NCBI GenBank assembly: GCA_044221555.1
Contig: JBGAOY010000001.1
Location: 248,001 to 312,000 of the forward strand
DNA from: JAEUJM01 sp044221555
GTDB lineage: Bacteria; Actinomycetota; Acidimicrobiia; Acidimicrobiales; DATDAH01
DNA length: 64,000 nt
Reading direction: 5' to 3'
How positions within the stretch are numbered: the first letter of the stretch is position 1; every line of letters starts with the position of its first letter. The translations under genes and the position numbers were made by a program. Below the pieces are notes generated by a model. It ran no database searches. It saw nothing but the letters and a program-made list of their open reading frames with translations, and was not told the DNA's origin. Below, one piece after another: positions 48,100 to 56,599 of this stretch.

Positions 48100-49485
48100 A
48101 TGAGCAGCTACCCGTACGAGGACCGCTTCGGCATCATCCGCGGGATGCCCGATCGGGGTCGCCCGCGCGACGAGATCCTGGCCGATGTGCAGTGGATGGG
48201 CGCCCAGGAGGATCGCTCCTGGAACCAGGGCCACTGCTCCGGGACGATGTACTGCGGTGACGTCGACCACTACGCCTTCTTGAACCAGGTGTTCGCGGCG
48301 TTCTCCCACGTCAACGCCCTGCAGCGCGACATCTGCCCCAGCATCACCAAGTTCGAGGCCGAGATCACGGCGATGACACTCGACCTGCTCCACGGTGAGG
48401 CCGCGGACGACCCCTGCGGCTCGATCACCGGCGGCGGCACCGACAGCATCCTCACGGCGATGCTGGTGTACCGCGACCAGGCCCGCGCCGAGCGCGGCAT
48501 CACCACCCCCAACTTCATCATGCCGATCACGGCCCACCCGGCGTTCGACAAGGCCGGCCACCTGTTCGGCATCGAGATCATCAAGGCGCCGGTCGACCCC
48601 GTCACCACCCTCGTCGACGTCGACTTCGTCGCCGACCACATCAACGCCGACACCATCGCCCTCGTGGGCTCGGCGGGCAACTACCCCTACGGCACCATCG
48701 ACCCCATCGACCAGCTGTCCGAGCTCGCGCTCGAGCACGGGATCGGCCTGCACGTCGACGGGTGCCTCGGCGGGTTCATCCTCCCGTGGGGTCAGCAGCT
48801 GGGGTACGACATCCCGGTCTTCGACTTCCGGCTGCCCGGGGTGACGACCATCTCGGCCGACACCCACAAGTACGGCTACGGGCTCAAGGGCACCTCGGTG
48901 CTGTCCTACCGGTCGAAGGCACTACGCCGGCACGGCTACTTCATGACCCCCGAATGGGTGGGCGGCAAGTACCTGTCCCCCGGCATGGCCGGCAGCCGGT
49001 CGGGTGGGCTCATCGCCGCGACCTGGGCGTCGATGGTCAGCCTCGGCCGAGAGGGCTATCTGGGGTACGCCACATCGATCTTCGAGACCTCGTTCGCCAT
49101 GCAGGACGCCGTGCGCTCCCACCCCGAGCTGCTCATCATGGGCAGCCCCACGTGGTGCTTCTCGTTCCGGTCGGACGACTTCGACATCTACCACGTCAAC
49201 GACTCGATGTCGCAGAAGGGTTGGCGGTTCAACGGCCAGCAGTACCCGAACGCGATCCACATGTGCGTGACCCGTCCGCAGACCCAGCCCGGGGTGGTCG
49301 AGGCGTTCGCCGCCGACCTCGCCGAGGGGGTGGCCTACGCCAAGAACCCGCCCGTGGACCAGCCGCTGTCGGGTGCCATCTACGGCGGTGTGCCCGGCGG
49401 GGCGACCCCCGAGGTGCTCGACTTCCTCGAAGAGGTCATGGGCGATCTGCTCGACGGCATGCAGGACATCCCCGCCCCCGGCTGA
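48100..49485 (+). CDS. Sphingosine-1-phosphate-lyase-like PLP-dependent enzyme
   Basis: 461 residues, fold type I decarboxylase/aldolase. PLP-lysine K257 is in SADTHKYGYGLKGTSVL (S1P lyase has a very similar SCDTHKYG motif). GSITGGGTDSILTAML is the cofactor-phosphate loop and HVDGCLGGF carries the PLP-contacting Asp. NYPYGTIDPI is the usual GSaxxyphG loop. Would cleave a long-chain-base phosphate or decarboxylate an amino acid; which one cannot be read. Single gene. Confidence 0.82.
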   Translation: MSSYPYEDRFGIIRGMPDRGRPRDEILADVQWMGAQEDRSWNQGHCSGTMYCGDVDHYAFLNQVFAAFSHVNALQRDICPSITKFEAEITAMTLDLLHGEAADDPCGSITGGGTDSILTAMLVYRDQARAERGITTPNFIMPITAHPAFDKAGHLFGIEIIKAPVDPVTTLVDVDFVADHINADTIALVGSAGNYPYGTIDPIDQLSELALEHGIGLHVDGCLGGFILPWGQQLGYDIPVFDFRLPGVTTISADTHKYGYGLKGTSVLSYRSKALRRHGYFMTPEWVGGKYLSPGMAGSRSGGLIAATWASMVSLGREGYLGYATSIFETSFAMQDAVRSHPELLIMGSPTWCFSFRSDDFDIYHVNDSMSQKGWRFNGQQYPNAIHMCVTRPQTQPGVVEAFAADLAEGVAYAKNPPVDQPLSGAIYGGVPGGATPEVLDFLEEVMGDLLDGMQDIPAPG

Positions 49486-49508
49486 GCGCTCGTCCAGCCC
49501 GACCGTGC

Positions 49509-50273
49509 TCAGGCCACGTCTTGGCGCTTGAGCCGTCGCGTGGCGTAGGCCAAGGCCACCGTGGCCACCACGAAGGCGGCAAGGTAGGCCGTGGTGGGCG
49601 CGAGCACCGACAGGCGGACGTCGACACCCGACCAGTCGGCGAGGATGGTCGCGGTCATCGACCGCACCGCGAGGCGCGCGGCGTTGTCGCCGCCCCGGGC
49701 CACGAAGCCCTCCCAGATCAGGATGTAGAGCAGTCCCCAGGCCAGCGCGCGACGTACCCGCAGGCCCAACGCGGTGAACAAGCCGGCGTAGGCGACGACG
49801 CCGAGGCACGAGGCCAGGACGGTGCCGACGATCAGGTCGGCGCCGCCGCCGGTGAGGACCGCGGCGATCACGAGCGGCGCGACCACCAAGGGGATGGTCA
49901 CGGTGACTGCGGCCACGAACGCCGCCACCACGATCACCCAGCGCCGCAGCGGCCGCAGCCACAGGTACACCATCGTGTTGTCGTCGTCGAGATCGCCGAG
50001 CGCGGCGCTCGCGAACACGAGTGAGGTGACGGGCACGCTGACCGAGAGACCGAACGTGTTGATGAAGTCGGCGCCGGTGACCAGGGGATCGATCGGGTCG
50101 GATCGGCCGATCGCGAACCCGACCAGGATCGCGGTGGCGCCCAGCGCGCTGAGCGCGGCGATACGTGAGCGGCTGAGCTGGCTGCGCAGGAGCAGGCGGT
50201 ACACCGCCGGGAACGCCGCGAAGGACCGGACCCGGGGCGGCGTGCGGGGCGGGGTGGGTCCGGCCGTGGTCAT
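49509..50273 (-). CDS. ABC-2 type exporter permease
   Basis: 254 residues with about six hydrophobic segments (SRSRIAALSALGATAILVG, WVIVVAAFVAAVTVTIPLVV). An ABC-2-like layout with GLRVRRALAWGLLYILIWEGFVA in the C-half. ATGA overlap with the ATPase gene shows the partner. Substrate unknown; last gene of the four-gene run. Confidence 0.8.
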   Translation of the reverse strand: MTTAGPTPPRTPPRVRSFAAFPAVYRLLLRSQLSRSRIAALSALGATAILVGFAIGRSDPIDPLVTGADFINTFGLSVSVPVTSLVFASAALGDLDDDNTMVYLWLRPLRRWVIVVAAFVAAVTVTIPLVVAPLVIAAVLTGGGADLIVGTVLASCLGVVAYAGLFTALGLRVRRALAWGLLYILIWEGFVARGGDNAARLAVRSMTATILADWSGVDVRLSVLAPTTAYLAAFVVATVALAYATRRLKRQDVA

Positions 50274-51262
50274 GGTCCGCCCACCAGGTACCGGAACACC
50301 GATTCGAGGTCGTCGTCGAGCGGCACCACCTCGACCAGGCGCGCCCCGGCGTCGCGCGCCACCGGGGCCACCGTCCGGCGGAAGGCGGTGACCTCCGTGG
50401 TGTCCACGATCACCGAGTCGTCGCCCTCGAGGTGCACGCCGACGGCCGCACCTGCGGCCATGAGACCGGTGGCGAGCACACGGGGCTGGTCGGTGCGCAC
50501 TCGTATCCGGTGTGGCCGATCGTCCATGAGGTCGCGGATGGCGTGGAAGTCCCCCTCGGCCACGAGTCGGCCGCGGGCGATCACCAGCACTCGCGAGCCG
50601 AGGCGCTCGACCTCGTCGAGCACGTGGCTGGAGGCGAGCACACATCGGCCTTCTCGGCCGAGCCGCTGGAGCAGGTCGATCATGGCGATGCGCTGTCGCG
50701 GATCGAGGCCGGAGAGCGGCTCGTCGAGCATCAGGATCGCGGGATCGTGGACCAGCGCGGCCGCCACCTTGACGCGTTGGCGCATGCCCTTCGAGTAGGT
50801 GACGAGTCGGCGGCCCATGTCGGCGTCGAGGGCCACGATGGCCAGGGCCCGGCGCGCCGCTGCGTCAGGCGACGCCACACCCTGGAGGACCGCCGCCAGC
50901 CGCACGAACTCGAGCGCCGTCTGCCGCTCGAACACGGCCTCCTGCTGCGGGACGAGGCCGAGCAGCCCGAACAGCTCCAGGTGCCGGCGGGGGTCGCGGC
51001 CGTAGATCAGCACCTGCCCGCGCGACGGCGGCGTCAGGCCGCAGAGCAGGCGCAGCACGGTGGACTTGCCGGCGCCGTTCGGCCCCAACAGGGCGGTCAC
51101 GCCGGGGCGGACCTCGAAGGAGACGTCCGAGACCGCCACGACGTCCCCGAACCACTTCGACGCACGGACGACCGCGAGCGGCACGTCGGTCGGCGCCGTC
51201 ACCGCAGGAGGAGGAGGAGATGGCGGAGGCGGCGGAGGCCCGGGCGCCGTGGCGTCGGTCAT
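50270..51262 (-). CDS. ABC exporter ATPase
   Basis: 330 residues. Pro-rich N-terminus, then Walker A GPNGAGKST, signature YSKGMRQR, Walker B LMLDEPLSGLDP, switch His in SSHVLDEVE. The C-terminal extension (RIRVRTDQPRVLATGLMAAG) is typical of the drug/lipid-export (CcmA/Nod-type) class. ATGA links on both sides; partner permease is the gene ending at 49509. Confidence 0.92.
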   Translation of the reverse strand: MTDATAPGPPPPPPSPPPPAVTAPTDVPLAVVRASKWFGDVVAVSDVSFEVRPGVTALLGPNGAGKSTVLRLLCGLTPPSRGQVLIYGRDPRRHLELFGLLGLVPQQEAVFERQTALEFVRLAAVLQGVASPDAAARRALAIVALDADMGRRLVTYSKGMRQRVKVAAALVHDPAILMLDEPLSGLDPRQRIAMIDLLQRLGREGRCVLASSHVLDEVERLGSRVLVIARGRLVAEGDFHAIRDLMDDRPHRIRVRTDQPRVLATGLMAAGAAVGVHLEGDDSVIVDTTEVTAFRRTVAPVARDAGARLVEVVPLDDDLESVFRYLVGGP

Positions 51263-52173
51263 CGCGTCACCTCGATCGACCGGTAGCGAGCGACGACGAC
51301 CCCGCTGAAGGCGACGCACCACGCGGCGGTGGCGCCGATGACCTGGACCGCGCTGAGCTGGCCGTACTGGGGGTCCTCGGTGGCTTCGCCGAAGATGCGG
51401 ACGACCGCTTCGAACGGCAACACGAACAGGTTGGCCAACAGCAGCTGGGGTGAGGCGTTCGCTCCCTCGACGAGGCTGGCGGTGACCACCCCGGAGAGCA
51501 GCAGGGTGACCACGATGGCCGCCGACGCCGCCGCCTTGCGATCGGTGAGGCTCGAGACCGCCATCGACAACGAGCCGAAGAACGCCGACACCAGGACCCC
51601 CGCCGCCACGATGCGCACGAAGAACAGCAGCACGTCGACGGGCCCCTCGGGACCGGTGCCGACCAGCACGTAGGCGATGAGGAGGAACAGCGGGGGGCCG
51701 AGGGTGACGATGGCGAGGACCCCCATGACCGAGACGGCCTTGCTCAGCAGGTAGGTGGACCGGGTGAGCGGGGACGCCAGGTACAGGCCCAGCATTCCCG
51801 TCCGGCGGTCGGTGCACAGCACCTCGGGGGCCACGAACGCCGCGAAGACGACGATGGCCGACGTGATGAAGAAGTAGTACTCCGCGTAGGTCGGCAGGAG
51901 GCTGACCTCCCCGCTCCCACTGATCCCACCGGTGGTGTCGAGGAGGCTGTCGGGCAGGAGCACGGCCAGGCCCGCGTAGACGATGGCCGGCACGTAGGCC
52001 AGCAGTGCGGCGAGGACGGGCAGTATCTTGTACCGCCCGGCGCGACGGAGACCGAGCGCGCGCTGCGCCGTGTGCAGGGCGACGCTGCGAACCGCGCCCG
52101 TGCGGCCGGTGCGGGCACCCTCGTAGCGCCGGTACCCACCCTCGATGATGCGGGCGCCGGACGGGGCGGTCAT
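51259..52173 (-). CDS. ABC-2 type exporter permease, second module
   Basis: 304 residues. Soluble N-terminus (GGYRRYEGARTGRTGAVRS), then about six helices, with VFAAFVAPEVLCTDRRTGMLGLYLASPLTRSTYLLSKA as the cytoplasmic connector common in ABC-2 permeases. Overlaps both neighbouring ATPase genes as ATGA. Confidence 0.82.
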   Translation of the reverse strand: MTAPSGARIIEGGYRRYEGARTGRTGAVRSVALHTAQRALGLRRAGRYKILPVLAALLAYVPAIVYAGLAVLLPDSLLDTTGGISGSGEVSLLPTYAEYYFFITSAIVVFAAFVAPEVLCTDRRTGMLGLYLASPLTRSTYLLSKAVSVMGVLAIVTLGPPLFLLIAYVLVGTGPEGPVDVLLFFVRIVAAGVLVSAFFGSLSMAVSSLTDRKAAASAAIVVTLLLSGVVTASLVEGANASPQLLLANLFVLPFEAVVRIFGEATEDPQYGQLSAVQVIGATAAWCVAFSGVVVARYRSIEVTR

Positions 52174-53105
52174 GACGCCAGGTCCAAGAAGATGTCCTCG
52201 AGCGAGACGGTCAACGGCGTGACGCGTCGGAGTTGCGCCTGTGCGGCGGCGACGGCGTCGCGCACGAGGTCGTGCAGGTCCTGCTCGGGGGCGGACCGGC
52301 CACGGGTGACGATCAGGCGAGGCCCGTCGGCGTTCACCTCGCACCCGGCCCGATGCAGCCAGGCCAGCACGTCGGCACCACCTTCGGTGATCTCGACCAC
52401 CAGGCCACGGCTGCCGCCCCGCAACTCGTCGAGGGTGCCGCCGGCCACCACACGGCCCTCGCTCAGGATGACGGCGGCGTCGCAGATGCGCTCGACCTCG
52501 TCGAGGAGGTGGGAGGACAGGATCACGTCGATGCCGAACTTGTCGGACACGCGGCGTATCAGGGCGAGCATCTGGTCGCGCTGGACGGGGTCGAGGCCGT
52601 CGGTGGGCTCGTCGAGCAGGACCACGGCCGGGTCGTGGGCGATGGCCTGGGCCATCTTCACCCGCTGGCGCTGACCCGTGGAGAGGGTGCCGACCGGGCG
52701 GAACCGCTCCTCCCCCAGGCCCACTTGCCAGAGCGCGTCGCTGGCTCGGGCCGCGGCCTCTCGGCTGGGCAGGCCGTGCACCTCGGCGAGGTGCCGGACC
52801 AGGTCCTGCGCCTTCACATCGGGCGGCAGCCGGTGGTGCTCGGGCGCATACCCCACCCGTGCGCGCAACTCGGCCCCCAGCCGGGACGGATCGAGCCCCA
52901 GTACGACCAGGCTGCCCGCGTCGGCGCGATGCAGGCCGAGCAGCAGACCGATGAGGGTGGTCTTGCCGGCACCGTTCGGGCCCAGCAGTCCGGTGACGCC
53001 GCGTCCGATCGTGAACGATGCGCCCGACAGCGCGGTGGTCGAGCCGAACCGCTTCACCAGACCCTCACCCCGGGCGACCGGCACGAGGGGGTCGGGCGCG
53101 GCCAT
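52170..53105 (-). CDS. ABC exporter ATPase, second module
   Basis: 311 residues. Walker A GPNGAGKTT, signature LSTGQRQR, Walker B VLLDEPTDGLDPVQ, His switch SSHLLDEVER. Starts the four-gene operon with a TAGCGT box 8 nt before ATG 53105. Two ATPase-permease pairs in one operon may form two exporters or one heteromeric machine. Confidence 0.92.
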   Translation of the reverse strand: MAAPDPLVPVARGEGLVKRFGSTTALSGASFTIGRGVTGLLGPNGAGKTTLIGLLLGLHRADAGSLVVLGLDPSRLGAELRARVGYAPEHHRLPPDVKAQDLVRHLAEVHGLPSREAAARASDALWQVGLGEERFRPVGTLSTGQRQRVKMAQAIAHDPAVVLLDEPTDGLDPVQRDQMLALIRRVSDKFGIDVILSSHLLDEVERICDAAVILSEGRVVAGGTLDELRGGSRGLVVEITEGGADVLAWLHRAGCEVNADGPRLIVTRGRSAPEQDLHDLVRDAVAAAQAQLRRVTPLTVSLEDIFLDLAS

Positions 53106-53113
53106 GGGGGGTC

Positions 53114-53119
53114 ACGCTA
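53114..53119 (-). promoter_or_regulatory. -10 element of the ABC exporter operon
   Basis: TAGCGT on the minus strand, 8 nt from ATG 53105. Confidence 0.5.
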
Positions 53120-53214
53120 CCGGTGACGGCCCGGGCCGGCGCCGGTCGACCGTCGTGCCATGCTGGCCCCGCGACCGCGGGTGAGGTTCCCGGTCGGTTA
53201 CCCCGGGAGGGTCG

Positions 53215-53673
53215 ATGAAGGTCCTGATCGCAACCGACGGCTCGGAGGCCGCAATCGAGGCGGCACGCCGGGCCCTCCCCCTCTTGGCGCCACCCGACAC
53301 GGTGCTGGTGGTCTGCGTCGTCGAGCCGCCGTCGATCGCGGCGGAGGGGTTCGAGTCCGGGTTCGCAGGTGGTGTGGCCGCGCCCGAGGAGATCGACGCC
53401 GCGTGGGGCGCGGCCAACCAGGAGGCGCTCGAGGCGCTGGCGAGGACCGTCGCGGTGCTCGACACCGGGGCGACCGTCGAGCAGTTGGTCGAGAACGGCG
53501 ACATCGGGCCGACGCTCTGCGCCGTCGCCGACGAGCAGGCGTGCGACATCGTGGTGGCCTCGTCGCGCGGGCACGGCGCCATCCGCCGGGCCCTGCTGGG
53601 CTCGGTCAGCACCCACCTGGTCAACCATGCCCCGTGCCCGGTGATGGTGGTGCGAGAGGGCGCCGGGACCTGA
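53215..53673 (+). CDS. Universal stress protein (UspA family)
   Basis: 152-residue cytoplasmic UspA-fold protein. N-terminal MKVLIATDGSEAAIEAARRA and the ATP-binding loop ASSRGHGAIRRALLGSVSTHLVNHAPCPVMVV (G-x2-G-x9-G-S) are complete, so ATP binding is likely. The ribosome site GGGAGG is 4 nt before ATG. It is 34 nt from the kinase gene, so the two may act or be expressed together under stress. Confidence 0.9.
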   Translation: MKVLIATDGSEAAIEAARRALPLLAPPDTVLVVCVVEPPSIAAEGFESGFAGGVAAPEEIDAAWGAANQEALEALARTVAVLDTGATVEQLVENGDIGPTLCAVADEQACDIVVASSRGHGAIRRALLGSVSTHLVNHAPCPVMVVREGAGT

Positions 53674-53678
53674 AGACC

Positions 53679-53684
53679 TAGGAT
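53679..53684 (+). promoter_or_regulatory. -10 element of the kinase gene
   Basis: TAGGAT, 23 nt before ATG 53708, followed by an AGGAGG ribosome site; this transcript has a leader. Confidence 0.45.
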
Positions 53685-53707
53685 CACGCCCGACACCAGG
53701 AGGAACC

Positions 53708-55807
53708 ATGTCGGGGGGACCCCCAACGATCGCGGGCATGGCCGACCTGGTCGAGGTCGGGCAGGGCGGCTTCGCCACCGTCTACCGGGCCCGGAACGAC
53801 CGCATCAACCGCATCGTCGCGATCAAGGTGCTGCGCACCTCGCAGCTGTCCGATCGCGACCGGCTGCGCTTCGATCGGGAGTGCCACGCCATGGGCGCGC
53901 TGTCGTGGCATCCCCACGTGGTGGCGATCCACGACACCGGGGCGACCGACGACGGTCGGCCCTTCCTCGTGATGGAGTACCTCGAACACGGTTCGTTCGC
54001 CGACCGGATCGTCGCCGAGGGGCCGATGCCCTGGCGGGAGGCGGTGTCGGTCGGGGTGCACGTGGCCGGCGCCCTCAGCGCCGCCCACACCGCCGGAACC
54101 CTCCACCGTGACCTGAAGCCCGAGAACATCCTGGTGGGACCGTTCGGTGAGGCCAAGCTCACCGACTTCGGGATCGCCGTGGTCGAGGGGTTCGGCGCCA
54201 CCACCACCGCCGGCTCCTCCGCGCTCACGTTGGCGCACGTCGCGCCCGAGGTGCTCCTCGGCCAACGGCCCGACGAGCGGTCCGACGTCTACGCGCTCGG
54301 GTCGACCGTCTACACGCTGATCCACGGCCGGCCGCCCTTCGCCCAGGGTGAGCTGGCGATGGGAGCGCTGGTGATGCGGGTCGTCAACGACCCTGCGCCG
54401 AGGTTGGCCGGCGTGCCCGACCGGTTGGCCGACCTGCTCCTTCGCACCATGTCCAAGACGCCCGACGAGCGGCCGAGCTCGGCGGCGGCGTTCGGGGAGG
54501 CCCTGCAGGCCGTCGAGCGCGCCGAGGGCACCACGCCCACGGTCATGCGGCTCACCCCCGGCGCCGGCGACTCGCCGACGGTCCCCCGCCGGATCGATCG
54601 ACCGGCTCGTCCTGAGGCATCTGGGCCCACCATCATCACTGCGCCCGACGGTCCCCCCGAGGCCGCCGACGCCCACGAGGGGGCCACGATCGCCGGCGCC
54701 TCGGTCCCCCTCCCGCCGCCCGTGCCGGCACCGCCGGCGCCCGCATCACCCGCCACGACCGCGCCCGAGCAGCGCCACCTCGATGCCGACGGCGAGCCGG
54801 GCGCGGACGCGGTCGACGACGGAGCCCGATCGCCCGCTCGGCGGCGCCGTACCGGCCTGCTGGTCGCGTCGGTGGTCGCCGCGCTGGTGCTGACGGGCGT
54901 GGCCGTGGCGCTGCTCCGGCCCTCGGGGACGTCGAGCGGCACGTCGGCGACCCCGGGGTCGCCGGTCGTCGCCACCGTGGAGGTGGGCGAGGGGCCGGGG
55001 ACCGTGGCGGCCACGGCCGACGACGTCTGGGTCTCCAACTTCGGTGACGACACGGTCACCCGCATCGACCCCGACGACAACAGCGTCGTGGCCACCATCC
55101 CTGTCGGGGGTGGCCCGTCGGGCATCGCCCTCACCGAGGAGGCGGTGTGGGTGGCCGAGGCCAGGGACGGCACGGTCACGCGCATCGACCCGTCGACCGA
55201 CGAGGTGGCCGCGACGGTGGAGACCGGCTCGCAGCCGCTCGGCGTGGCGGTGGGCGACGGTGATCTCTGGACCGCGGACTTCGGCGACGACACCGTCACC
55301 CGCATCGACGGGGACACGGACGAGGTGGTGGCCACCATCGAGGTGGGCCGAGGGCCCACGAGCATCGCGACCACCTCGGACGCGGTCTGGGTGACCAACC
55401 GCACGTCGAAGACGGTGTCGCGGATCGACATGGCCACCAACGAGGTGGTGGCGTCCGTCGATGTCGGCAACGATCCGGGTGGGATCTCGGCCAACGAGAC
55501 CGGCGTGTGGGTCACCAACCTGGAGGACGACACCGTCGCCCGGATCGATCCCGACACCGACGCAGTGGTGGCCACCATCGATGCCGGCAACGAGCCCGAC
55601 GCCGTCGCGGTCACCGACACCCTGGTGTGGGTGGCGAACCGCCGTCAGAAGACCATCACCAAGATCGACCCCGAGACCAATCAGACCGTGGCCACCGTGG
55701 ACGTGCCGGCGACCATCTCGGCCGTCGCTGCGGGAGACGACGCGGTGTGGGTGCGGCCCGGTGGCGAGCGCGAGGTGTACCGGGTGGATCCCGCCCTGGT
55801 GCCGTGA
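53708..55807 (+). CDS. Membrane Ser/Thr protein kinase with seven-bladed propeller (PknD-like)
   Basis: 699 residues. Kinase domain: GQGGFATVY loop, K40 in VAIKVL, HRDLKPEN (H133, D135), DFG (D153), APEVLLG. A Pro/Ala linker leads to a membrane helix (about 382-403). Outside are seven tandem 40-residue blades of YVTN type (VVATxxVGxGPxxIA...VWVxN...TVTRIDP), enough for one closed propeller. M. tuberculosis PknD has the same kinase-helix-propeller plan with NHL blades. The propeller probably senses an envelope ligand and controls phosphorylation inside. Confidence 0.93.
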   Translation: MSGGPPTIAGMADLVEVGQGGFATVYRARNDRINRIVAIKVLRTSQLSDRDRLRFDRECHAMGALSWHPHVVAIHDTGATDDGRPFLVMEYLEHGSFADRIVAEGPMPWREAVSVGVHVAGALSAAHTAGTLHRDLKPENILVGPFGEAKLTDFGIAVVEGFGATTTAGSSALTLAHVAPEVLLGQRPDERSDVYALGSTVYTLIHGRPPFAQGELAMGALVMRVVNDPAPRLAGVPDRLADLLLRTMSKTPDERPSSAAAFGEALQAVERAEGTTPTVMRLTPGAGDSPTVPRRIDRPARPEASGPTIITAPDGPPEAADAHEGATIAGASVPLPPPVPAPPAPASPATTAPEQRHLDADGEPGADAVDDGARSPARRRRTGLLVASVVAALVLTGVAVALLRPSGTSSGTSATPGSPVVATVEVGEGPGTVAATADDVWVSNFGDDTVTRIDPDDNSVVATIPVGGGPSGIALTEEAVWVAEARDGTVTRIDPSTDEVAATVETGSQPLGVAVGDGDLWTADFGDDTVTRIDGDTDEVVATIEVGRGPTSIATTSDAVWVTNRTSKTVSRIDMATNEVVASVDVGNDPGGISANETGVWVTNLEDDTVARIDPDTDAVVATIDAGNEPDAVAVTDTLVWVANRRQKTITKIDPETNQTVATVDVPATISAVAAGDDAVWVRPGGEREVYRVDPALVP

Positions 55808-55830
55808 CGGTGCCGGCGCCGCGGCGCGGC

Positions 55831-55836
55831 TAGACC
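55831..55836 (+). promoter_or_regulatory. -10-like element of the GAP protein gene
   Basis: TAGACC with 6 nt to ATG 55843. The final C departs from the T of the local consensus. Confidence 0.35.
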
Positions 55837-55842
55837 GTTCCC

Positions 55843-56541
55843 ATGCTCGCCTCCGCGATCACCCAGGCCATCGGCGGCGCGCTGCCGTCGGCGCTCGGCG
55901 TGGCCCTCAGCCCGATCCCGATCATCGCCGTGATCCTGATGCTGGGCACACCCCGCGCCCGCAGCGACGGCCCGGCGTTCGCCGTGGGCTGGGTGGCCGG
56001 TCTCACCGTCGTGAGCGCGCTGGTCCTCGTCGTCACCAGCGCGGCCGGCGAGGCGTCGACGGCCGGGAGCTCGACGTCCGACTCGATCAACTGGATCAAG
56101 GTCGGCCTGGGTGGGGTGCTGGTGCTGGCGGCCCGCAAGCAGTGGCGCCAGCGCCCGGCGCCCGGCGCGCCCGCCGAGTTGCCGACCTGGATGGCCACCA
56201 TCGATGCCCTGCCCCCGGGCAAGGCCCTTGGTGCCGGCCTGGCCCTGTCGGCGCTCAACCCCAAGAACCTGGTGCTCACCCTGGCCGCCGCCGCCTCCAT
56301 CGCCCAGGTCCCGGGGATCACCACAGGAGAGGAGATCGCGGCGGTGGCGGTGTTCGTCGTGATCGCATCGGTGACGACCGTGGGGGCGGTGCTGGCCTAC
56401 TTCGTCGGCGGCCGACGGGCCGCGGCGTGGCTCGCCGACGTGAAGGAGTTCATGGCCGCCCACAACGCCGTCATCATGATGGTGATCCTGCTGGTGATCG
56501 GCGCCAAGCTCATCGGCGACGGCATCGGCGCCGCCGGCTGA
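55843..56541 (+). CDS. GAP/Sap-type membrane protein (LysE-like superfamily)
   Basis: 232 residues with about six helices and short loops. LGVALSPIPIIAVILMLGTPRA at the start and LALSALNPKNLVLTLAAAASIAQ in the middle are the two family signatures (a P-N-P/K-N pair in LysE-like exporters). Actinobacterial relatives include Sap, which affects sulfolipid or glycolipid export. An export or lipid-transport role is likely; there is no partner gene. Confidence 0.82.
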   Translation: MLASAITQAIGGALPSALGVALSPIPIIAVILMLGTPRARSDGPAFAVGWVAGLTVVSALVLVVTSAAGEASTAGSSTSDSINWIKVGLGGVLVLAARKQWRQRPAPGAPAELPTWMATIDALPPGKALGAGLALSALNPKNLVLTLAAAASIAQVPGITTGEEIAAVAVFVVIASVTTVGAVLAYFVGGRRAAAWLADVKEFMAAHNAVIMMVILLVIGAKLIGDGIGAAG

Positions 56542-56546
56542 ACGCG

Positions 56547-56571
56547 GCCGGGTCAACGACCCGAACCCGGC
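56547..56571. terminator. Hairpin between GAP and M28 genes
   Basis: GCCGGGT (56547-56553) and ACCCGGC (56565-56571), perfect 7-bp arms with an 11-nt loop, between converging genes. Confidence 0.5.
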
Positions 56572-56599
56572 TGCCGAACCCGTGGTCGACGGACCTGTA

